Of a stretch of 18,961 bases of DNA, positions 13,041 through 18,961 are shown piece after piece. The stretch's first letter is position 1; each line of letters opens with the position of its first letter. The stretch spans positions 1-18,961 of the forward strand of contig CAZTME010000013.1 of NCBI GenBank assembly GCA_964614795.1. The letters are read 5' to 3'. The stretch comes from CAZTME01 sp964614795 (GTDB lineage: Bacteria; Patescibacteriota; Microgenomatia; UBA1400; PJMF01). A program made the position numbers and the translations under genes. The notes beneath the pieces are model-generated. The model was not told the DNA's origin. It saw only the letters and a list, made by a program, of their open reading frames with translations, and ran no database searches.

Positions 13041-15752
13041 TTAATTTACCTCAATAAAATTAATGCTTCCTGGAGGAAGAGTTAAAGGCTTACTAAATGA
13101 GTTTATTGTTTCAGTTGTTTCACTCATTTGAGTTCCAAGATAAATTGAATCACTTGCCGATTGTAAAATGCTTCTTATTCCACCTGATGAGCCGGGCAAA
13201 TTTAGAAGTATGTCTAAATGACCATAATAATAATTAATCAATACAATCTTAATTTTTCCATTTCGATCTTTGATGACAACAGATTGAAGCGGGTTAAAAT
13301 CACTGTTATTTATAGAGGTTTTTATTTGAATCGGATATTCTTGAGTTTGCATTAAATCACCATTAGTGAATGCTTTGAACTTTTTAAATAATTCATAATT
13401 CATTTCACCTTTTCTTGAATATGATGAATCAGATAAGCCGGCAAAAGGATAAATTTTTTGTGAATCTCCATAATTACCCAACATTCCAGGCCAATGTAGA
13501 TGCCAATAATGGGCTCCTGTCACGTTTGGAGATTTAATAAATGATGTTAAATAATTACTCAAGATCAAAGACTCTCTCCATTTGGCTAATGAATTAGAAT
13601 TTGAAATCACATTTTTCCACCATTCGAATGCACCATCTTTATGAAAGATTACTCCGTATTCAGAGGGAATAACTTCCACATTAAAATTTTTATTAACGTT
13701 CCATTGAGAATTAATTCTGTTTAAAACTGAACTAACTCTCTGAGAAGCTTGAGTGGACATCTTCACCGCAGACTCATCGCTATCATCCATACCAAATCCA
13801 AGATAAAAATGTGGGGAGACAAAACTTAATTCACCTGGATTAAGCGAGTTGAGCAAATATTGACTCCATGTTTCCTGAGTTGATTCACCCGTAAATTCCA
13901 TGCTCGATTCAACCGAAAAACCGACTTTCGCCAAACTATCAACGGAGCGAATGGCGGAGAAAAACTCTCTATATCTTCGCAAATAAGCCTCTTTTGTATC
14001 TTGAGAATGATTACAGCTGTGCCAAGGGTTACAATTTTCACGATATTTAAGGTAAAAAGGTTCGTTTCCAATTTCCCAATAATCGATTTTGAAAGGTTCT
14101 TTACGATTTTCGTATTGAGGGAGTGACCTTAACCAAGCAAAATAACCCGGTTGCTGATCAAAGTTGTAAACAAAAAATTGCGCGACCGTACCCACTGGAT
14201 GATTAATTGATGGATCACTTCTTCTTAAGTATAAATCATTATTTTTTTTATCTATCTTATCAATAATCATCCACTCCGAACCAATTAAGATTTTCTTTTT
14301 GAGATATTCAACCTTATTAATATCGTTCAATTCACCATCATTTCGTCCGCCAAAGCCATCTACTGAATCCGCAAATAAAAAGTTTTCATAAAGAGCATTA
14401 ATTGATTCTTCATAAACATTAGTTGGGTCTATGGTTTTAATTAAATTTTCATTAACTTTAACTATAGTTTCGTTTGCCCTTAGTGCTGATTGTATTCTCG
14501 ATCTATACTCAGTTCTCCATAAATTTGATTTCCAGGTTGACGGGATTTGTTGAGGTAGTTCTCCAACTGTATACTCTGCTAACGCCCGAATTTCTTTTGG
14601 ACTACTTGTTTGATAATTAACAATATACATTATCTTTCCATTATCATTTTCAATAGTTTTTAATAAATCGCCAATTCCAAAGTAATTTGGTAAAGGTTGT
14701 TTTGCTGGAACTATAGCCAAAAACGGTCTTTTGTTTCTTTCTCCTATTCCCTCATACCAGTTATACCACTCCGACCAATGACCTCCTGGATATCTCACAA
14801 ACAAGTCATTTTGAAATTCTTGAACAGTGCTCAAAAAATTTGAATCCTGCAATTGTCCCGATTTATTCGCAATCGGAAAAGGCCAAACTAAATTAAAACC
14901 CAAAACAGAAGATGAGATTTTTTTTGTAGCAATCTCATTTACTGCTATCACAGATGTGGTGATCGACCCCTTGTTTAGAGAGGGAATCAAGACTGAATAG
15001 CGATACCAATAACTGCCATCTTTAGTAAAAACTTCAGCTAATTGATTTTTAAAAACAAAAGCTGTGTGAGTTGATGGAGAAATTGAATAGCTAAAATCTT
15101 GGCTATATGTTCTTGAAACATCCCAAACTCCGGAAAGCGATTTTCGAAACCAATATCTATCTTCAAAGGTAATAGTTTGACCCTGATTGTTATTAAATGG
15201 AAAAATTGTATTGGTGTCTAATTTGTAAGGAAAAGGAGAATTGGAAGTATTTTGTTCATTTTGAAATAAATCTCCGGATCCACTCCAAGTCTTGTTATTA
15301 ATATCATTCCTCAGCCACCATTTATTCTCATAAGTTACAATTTGTCCAATTGTTTTTCCATTATTAAAAAACGCAAGTGAATCAATTTTTTTTGGAAACT
15401 GGTTGGTGGTTGAATTTATTTCAGACTCAAACAATTTTCCCGAGTGCCATGTTTTGGCCAGTGGGCTAGTTCTCGACCAAAAAATATTATCTTTAGTAAT
15501 AACCTGAAAAAAAGTGTTTGTTTTTTCATCAAAATAAATCTCATGCGTATCAACATTTGTTATCGGCCAATTGCTCATCATTTGTTCAATTGTGTAATCA
15601 TTGATGTTTCTTGATGAGGCTTGATTGCGTAGATCATAGGAAAATCTTAAACCATAAATTAAAAAGGGGAACATCACTAGTAATAGAAAAACAAAACCAA
15701 AAAAAGTAAATCTGTATTTGTTTTTCTTGAAATTATAATTAGTAAGATTCAT
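13041..15752 (-). CDS. Membrane-anchored GH51-like glycoside hydrolase with N-terminal repeats
   Basis: The 903-residue protein has one membrane anchor (about 14-34) and is otherwise outside. Residues about 65-255 hold four repeats, each marked by aromatic-W-x-R (FWSR 91, WWLR 145, YWFR 200, YWYR 248), spaced 48-55 residues apart. They may form a small propeller-like or binding module. A clan GH-A catalytic region follows: VRYPGGHWSEWYNWYEGIG (319-337) and NYFGIGDLLKTIEND (356-370), as in GH51 arabinofuranosidases. The acid/base motif is YWEIGNEP (E564), then HFY (648-650), and the nucleophile motif is SEYG (E698). About 120 extra residues (about 400-530) are inserted before the acid/base strand. 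The C terminus is a beta domain. The substrate is probably an alpha-L-arabinofuranoside or related glycan, but this is not certain. It starts 28 nt after the DUF4870-like gene and looks more AT-rich than secDF. Confidence 0.82.
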   Translation of the reverse strand: MNLTNYNFKKNKYRFTFFGFVFLLLVMFPFLIYGLRFSYDLRNQASSRNINDYTIEQMMSNWPITNVDTHEIYFDEKTNTFFQVITKDNIFWSRTSPLAKTWHSGKLFESEINSTTNQFPKKIDSLAFFNNGKTIGQIVTYENKWWLRNDINNKTWSGSGDLFQNEQNTSNSPFPYKLDTNTIFPFNNNQGQTITFEDRYWFRKSLSGVWDVSRTYSQDFSYSISPSTHTAFVFKNQLAEVFTKDGSYWYRYSVLIPSLNKGSITTSVIAVNEIATKKISSSVLGFNLVWPFPIANKSGQLQDSNFLSTVQEFQNDLFVRYPGGHWSEWYNWYEGIGERNKRPFLAIVPAKQPLPNYFGIGDLLKTIENDNGKIMYIVNYQTSSPKEIRALAEYTVGELPQQIPSTWKSNLWRTEYRSRIQSALRANETIVKVNENLIKTIDPTNVYEESINALYENFLFADSVDGFGGRNDGELNDINKVEYLKKKILIGSEWMIIDKIDKKNNDLYLRRSDPSINHPVGTVAQFFVYNFDQQPGYFAWLRSLPQYENRKEPFKIDYWEIGNEPFYLKYRENCNPWHSCNHSQDTKEAYLRRYREFFSAIRSVDSLAKVGFSVESSMEFTGESTQETWSQYLLNSLNPGELSFVSPHFYLGFGMDDSDESAVKMSTQASQRVSSVLNRINSQWNVNKNFNVEVIPSEYGVIFHKDGAFEWWKNVISNSNSLAKWRESLILSNYLTSFIKSPNVTGAHYWHLHWPGMLGNYGDSQKIYPFAGLSDSSYSRKGEMNYELFKKFKAFTNGDLMQTQEYPIQIKTSINNSDFNPLQSVVIKDRNGKIKIVLINYYYGHLDILLNLPGSSGGIRSILQSASDSIYLGTQMSETTETINSFSKPLTLPPGSINFIEVN

Positions 15753-15780
15753 TAGGCAAATTTAATATGCATAAATGATA

Positions 15781-16218
15781 CTAAAAAGTAAACCATTTTT
15801 CAGCAAATTGGCCAATAATTGGTAGTTCTTGTTTTTTACCGTTAGCCGCATTAATGATTCCAATTATCCACAACACAAAAACGGCTAAAGAACCAAACGG
15901 GCCAATAATAAACCAGCCAATTAATGGAATAATCGAGCCCAAAACACTCACCGCCAAACCAGTAATTACCAACATTAGTGCTTGTTTAACATGAAATTTA
16001 ACGAAAGGATCATCTTTGCTTTCTGTAAGCAGGGGCACAAAAAAGATGATATAGGCGACAATAGCCATACCGGTTGAGTTACTAGTAGCAGTTTTTTCAC
16101 TTTGAGCGGTTGTTGACTCTTGCTGAGTGTTGTTTGCCTCATTCATACTACTCACCTCTTTAGTTGGGGGGACATTCGTGTCGGTTTGGTTTTGTTCTGA
16201 ATTTATTTGATCGTTCAT
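15781..16218 (-). CDS. DUF4870-like small membrane protein
   Basis: The 145 residues start with a polar Gln/Asn/Thr-rich tail (1-48), then three or four membrane segments between about 49 and 125. The family mark is DDPFVKFHVKQALML (69-83), the F-H-x-x-Q motif of DUF4870/Tic20-like proteins, followed by the short conserved end NAANGKKQELPIIGQFAEKW. The molecular role is not established. TAGGAAATAAATG gives a fair Shine-Dalgarno site for the ATG at 16218. It is divergent from the photolyase gene and lies 28 nt before the glycosidase, so the two may share a transcript. Confidence 0.8.
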   Translation of the reverse strand: MNDQINSEQNQTDTNVPPTKEVSSMNEANNTQQESTTAQSEKTATSNSTGMAIVAYIIFFVPLLTESKDDPFVKFHVKQALMLVITGLAVSVLGSIIPLIGWFIIGPFGSLAVFVLWIIGIINAANGKKQELPIIGQFAEKWFTF

Positions 16219-16236
16219 TTATTTCCTATTCATTAA

Positions 16237-16245
16237 ACTCTAGCA
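16237..16245 (-). promoter_or_regulatory. Possible extended -10 promoter of the DUF4870-like gene
   Basis: TGC-TAGAGT on the minus strand would give a leader of about 12 nt that includes the AGGA site before the ATG. TTGTTA lies 19 nt upstream. It lies in the 137-bp divergent gap shared with the photolyase gene. Confidence 0.35.
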
Positions 16246-16315
16246 CAACAAACAGATAATTTAACAATGCTTGTTTGTATAAGGCATTAAGTTGATAATA
16301 ATACTGAAAATAGTA

Positions 16316-16324
16316 TGTCATAAT
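16316..16324 (+). promoter_or_regulatory. Possible extended -10 promoter of the photolyase gene
   Basis: TGT-CATAAT, five of six consensus bases with the TG extension, predicts a start near 16331 and a leader of about 25 nt. No Shine-Dalgarno sequence precedes the ATG at 16356. Confidence 0.4.
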
Positions 16325-16355
16325 TAGAGCGGTCGCACAATAGCAATCTTCATAA

Positions 16356-17705
16356 ATGAAATCATTAAATTTCAATTCCACCAGATCAAAAAATATTTCC
16401 CAACTCAATCACACTGGAAAAAATGTTCTTTACTGGATGACCAGAGATCAACGCGTTCACGACAATTGGTCATTAATTCAAGCAATTAACTTGGCCACGC
16501 AACGAAAAGGCCAAGTCTTTGTGGTCTTTGCTCTCAGAAAAAATCTTCAGAATCATTCTGGCACTGCACGCATGCTTGATTTTATGATCTTAGGTTTAAA
16601 AAAAGTGGAAAAAGACTTAAATGATTTGGGTATAAATTTTGATATTTTAATTGGTGATCCGGTTGCAGAAGTAAGAGATTATGCCAAAAAAAATGATGTT
16701 TTTCACATTGTTTGTGATCAATTTCCTTTAAAAATATATAAAAACTGGATCCTTGAATTAAGTAAAAATAATGTTTTTGGCATTTCAATTGTTGATTCAC
16801 ACAACATTGTTCCCGTCTGGGAAGCGAGCAATAAAAGAGAGTTTTCAGCCAGAACATTCAGGCCAAAAATTCAGCATCAATTAAATTATTATTTGACCGA
16901 TTTCCCACAGCTGATGCCGATTTCTACTCGAAAATACCCAAAAATTGATTGGCAAAAAATTCGAGCTAATATTACAGTTGAAGAAAAAATTGGCTTACCT
17001 CTTCAATGGTCAACTGGAGCGGATCAAGGATTTAAACTTCTAAATGATTTTGTTGAATTTAAAATCCAGAATTATACTGATAATAAAAACAATTTTAATT
17101 TAGAGTCGCTTTCCAATTTGTCACCATATTTACATTTCGGACAACTTTCCGCGCAAAGAGTGGCTCTAGAAATTGTTAAAAAATGCAATCCTGATTTGTC
17201 AAATGTTTATTTAGAAGAATTAATTGTGAGAAGAGAATTAGCAGACAATTATTGTTTTTACACTGAAAACTACGATGATTTTCAGGGTTTGCCGACTTGG
17301 GCGCAAAATTCACTATCAAAACACAAACGCGACGTGAGAGAAAATGTTTATACACTTGAACAATTTGAGAATAGTCAAACTCATGACATCATGTGGAATG
17401 CGATACAAAATCAGTTAAAGTACTCTGGCAAAATCCATGGATATTTACGCATGTACTGGGCTAAAAAAATCCTAGAATGGACAAACACACCACAAGATGC
17501 ACAAAAAATTGCAATTAATTTAAACGATCGCTACTCAATTGATGGTCGAGATCCCAATGGCTACACCGGTATAGCTTGGTCAATTGGCGGATTACATGAT
17601 AGACCATGGTTCGAGCGACCAATTTTTGGTCAAGTTCGCTACATGGCAATTTCCGGCTTAAAAAAAAGAGGAAATATCAATGAATTTATTAAGAAATGGG
17701 ATTAA
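16356..17705 (+). CDS. phr: Class II CPD photolyase
   Basis: This enzyme repairs cyclobutane pyrimidine dimers in DNA using FAD and light. The 449 residues show class II signatures. Near the N terminus is VLYWMTRDQRVHDNWSL (24-40). The middle holds LSPYLHFGQLSAQRVALE (255-272) and EELIVRRELADNYCFY (287-302). The C-terminal part holds KIHGYLRMYWAKKILEW (359-375) and NDRYSIDGRDPNGYTGIAWS (390-409), with IGGLHDRPW before the end. Class II enzymes are distinct from the class I PhrB of E. coli and lack its W-triad layout. The length is normal and no key block is missing. It is the only gene in its orientation here, between the DUF4870-like gene (divergent) and the YibE/F gene (convergent, 21 bp gap). 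Confidence 0.95.
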   Translation: MKSLNFNSTRSKNISQLNHTGKNVLYWMTRDQRVHDNWSLIQAINLATQRKGQVFVVFALRKNLQNHSGTARMLDFMILGLKKVEKDLNDLGINFDILIGDPVAEVRDYAKKNDVFHIVCDQFPLKIYKNWILELSKNNVFGISIVDSHNIVPVWEASNKREFSARTFRPKIQHQLNYYLTDFPQLMPISTRKYPKIDWQKIRANITVEEKIGLPLQWSTGADQGFKLLNDFVEFKIQNYTDNKNNFNLESLSNLSPYLHFGQLSAQRVALEIVKKCNPDLSNVYLEELIVRRELADNYCFYTENYDDFQGLPTWAQNSLSKHKRDVRENVYTLEQFENSQTHDIMWNAIQNQLKYSGKIHGYLRMYWAKKILEWTNTPQDAQKIAINLNDRYSIDGRDPNGYTGIAWSIGGLHDRPWFERPIFGQVRYMAISGLKKRGNINEFIKKWD

Positions 17706-17726
17706 TTTGGCTTGATTTTGATTTGA

Positions 17727-18947
17727 TTAATGATGATGCGCATGATCGGCCATTGATATTTCACTTGCCAATTTTTGTCGAAATTTTGCCACCGCTACAG
17801 CCGCCAACAAAGACGTTAAAGGCACGGCCAAAACCAAACCAATAGAACCTGCCATAGTCCGAATTACTTCTTCGACAATTTGTTGACTATTGAGCGCTAC
17901 CCAAAATGGCGTTTGCTCATTGAGATAAAATAGTAAAAATAAAGCGGTATTAGCACCAACATATGCCAAAAAAAGTGTGTTAACCAAAGAAGCAATATGA
18001 TCTCTGCCAATTACCATAGCTCGTGAAAAAAGTTCTCTGCCGGAAAGATTTTTGTTGGCTCCGGCTAATTGAAAAACAATCCCTGCTTGAGCCACAGTAA
18101 TATCATCCAAGACTCCCAACGCTCCCAATAAAATTCCTCCCAATAACAAACCTTGTAAATCAATTACACCGGTTTCACCATATTGTAGAAAAAATGCTTC
18201 TTCAGAACCCAAACCAACCAAGTGAGCGGCATGAACCGCCAATTGTGAAATTAACGCCACAAAACCCAAGACCAGCAACATTCCGCTTAGAGCTATATGA
18301 GTTTTCCACGACCAACCATGAGCAATGTACAAGGTCATCACTGCAATAATAATGCAAGAAACCAATGAAATTACAAAAGGATTTTGTCCCTCAACAATTC
18401 TTGGTACAGTAAAACTTAATAAAACAATCAGGCTCAAACCCATGCCCACCACAGAAAATAAACCTTGCCACCGAGCAATAAGCACCACTAAAACGATAAA
18501 ACCCAGTATTACCGCCAAAACCACATGCAGTCTAAACATGTCCGCCAAAATATATTGAACTCCTTCACTATTTTCTTCAATGGCGATAATGACAAAAGAT
18601 CCGGTTTTTACCAATTGAGATTGCATTAATGGTTGGAAGTCACTTCCGGCCGAAACTTCAACTTCATGACCATCACTCAATCTAACCAGTAATTGTTGAG
18701 TATATAGAGGGGGATCTTGAGGAAGAGTTTGTTGTTCCAAAACTTGTATAACTTGTCCCCAATCATATTTGGGAGAAAAGTTTTCAGTTTTTTGATAATC
18801 TGGTACTTCTGAAGAAATTGCACTCTCTTCTAATTGAGAAAATTGAACATCCGGCTCATTGGCATCAACCAATGAAGGCTGAGAGACCAAAAGAATCGCA
18901 AAAAATAGAATTGCTTTCGCTAAAAAATAAATTAATTGATTTATCAT
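17727..18947 (-). CDS. YibE/F family multispan membrane protein
   Basis: The 406 residues begin with a signal-like hydrophobic stretch (about 5-22) and an extracytoplasmic region (about 30-138) containing a small beta-rich part (LLVRLSDGHEVEVSAGSDFQ). Eight or so membrane helices follow from 139. The family mark GALGVLDDITVAQA is at 275-288 (D281, D282), with ELFSRAMVIGRDHIASLVNT after it. YibE/F proteins are widespread; the function is not firmly known, though transport has been proposed. The tail ends HAHHH (402-406), a possible metal-binding or chance feature. The start is near the right edge; no Shine-Dalgarno sequence is visible in the 14 bp left, and any upstream partner is out of view. 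Confidence 0.9.
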   Translation of the reverse strand: MINQLIYFLAKAILFFAILLVSQPSLVDANEPDVQFSQLEESAISSEVPDYQKTENFSPKYDWGQVIQVLEQQTLPQDPPLYTQQLLVRLSDGHEVEVSAGSDFQPLMQSQLVKTGSFVIIAIEENSEGVQYILADMFRLHVVLAVILGFIVLVVLIARWQGLFSVVGMGLSLIVLLSFTVPRIVEGQNPFVISLVSCIIIAVMTLYIAHGWSWKTHIALSGMLLVLGFVALISQLAVHAAHLVGLGSEEAFFLQYGETGVIDLQGLLLGGILLGALGVLDDITVAQAGIVFQLAGANKNLSGRELFSRAMVIGRDHIASLVNTLFLAYVGANTALFLLFYLNEQTPFWVALNSQQIVEEVIRTMAGSIGLVLAVPLTSLLAAVAVAKFRQKLASEISMADHAHHH

Positions 18948-18961
18948 TATGGCTTTTTTTT

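Noticed and set aside
16226..16408. A 60-codon minus-strand reading frame in the gap between the DUF4870-like gene and the photolyase
   Set aside because: Rich in Tyr and Leu as expected from AT-rich DNA, overlaps the photolyase start and a promoter region, and has no ribosome-binding site.

Overview
The window is AT-rich bacterial DNA, densely packed, and mostly coded on the minus strand. Several features suggest a member of the Patescibacteria (Candidate Phyla Radiation), possibly Parcubacteria-like; this is inference from gene content, not a phylogenetic placement. They are: frr sitting directly beside rseP without the usual uppS/cdsA/dxr between them, a winged-helix regulator fused to a degenerate nucleotidyltransferase domain, a DUF3048 protein, and many small lineage-specific membrane proteins. 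TGA is used as a real stop (secD, udg), so the code is not the UGA-glycine code of Gracilibacteria/Absconditabacteria.

Layout. Positions 1-294 (+) hold the 3' end of a CCA-adding enzyme gene. A compact minus-strand unit then runs from about 6462 down to 374: frr, rseP, a small tail-anchored protein, a DUF3048 protein, the regulator, secD and secF. It links ribosome recycling, intramembrane proteolysis and Sec export. Upstream lies a two-gene unit (7902 to 6540) encoding an exported helical protein and a single-span membrane protein, both of unknown function. Before that is a three-gene unit (10423 to 7966): SppA peptidase, a CAP-domain membrane protein and a small three-helix protein. Positions 10424-10795 are non-coding and hold the sppA promoter, two imperfect direct repeats of about 88 bp, and a promoter for a tRNA-Glu(CUC) gene at 10796-10871.

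The right part (10.9-19 kb) is more mixed in orientation and content. It holds a membrane-anchored alpha/beta hydrolase (-), uracil-DNA glycosylase (+), a 903-residue membrane-anchored GH51-like glycosidase with four N-terminal repeats and an inserted module (-), a DUF4870-like membrane protein (-), a class II CPD photolyase (+) and a YibE/F family membrane protein (-). Most proteins in the window are exported or membrane-bound; the two DNA-repair enzymes are the main cytosolic exceptions in the right half.

The most notable regulatory pattern is that four genes heading transcription units (frr, the exported gene at 7902, sppA, the hydrolase) have a promoter with the form TGn-TAnnAT ending only 6-8 nt before an ATG. 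This predicts leaderless or nearly leaderless mRNAs. In contrast, two genes inside the frr-secF unit (secF, the DUF3048 gene) have an AAGGAG Shine-Dalgarno site. The second notable items are the direct-repeat pair beside the tRNA and the architecture of the glycosidase. I see no CRISPR array, insertion sequence or prophage.
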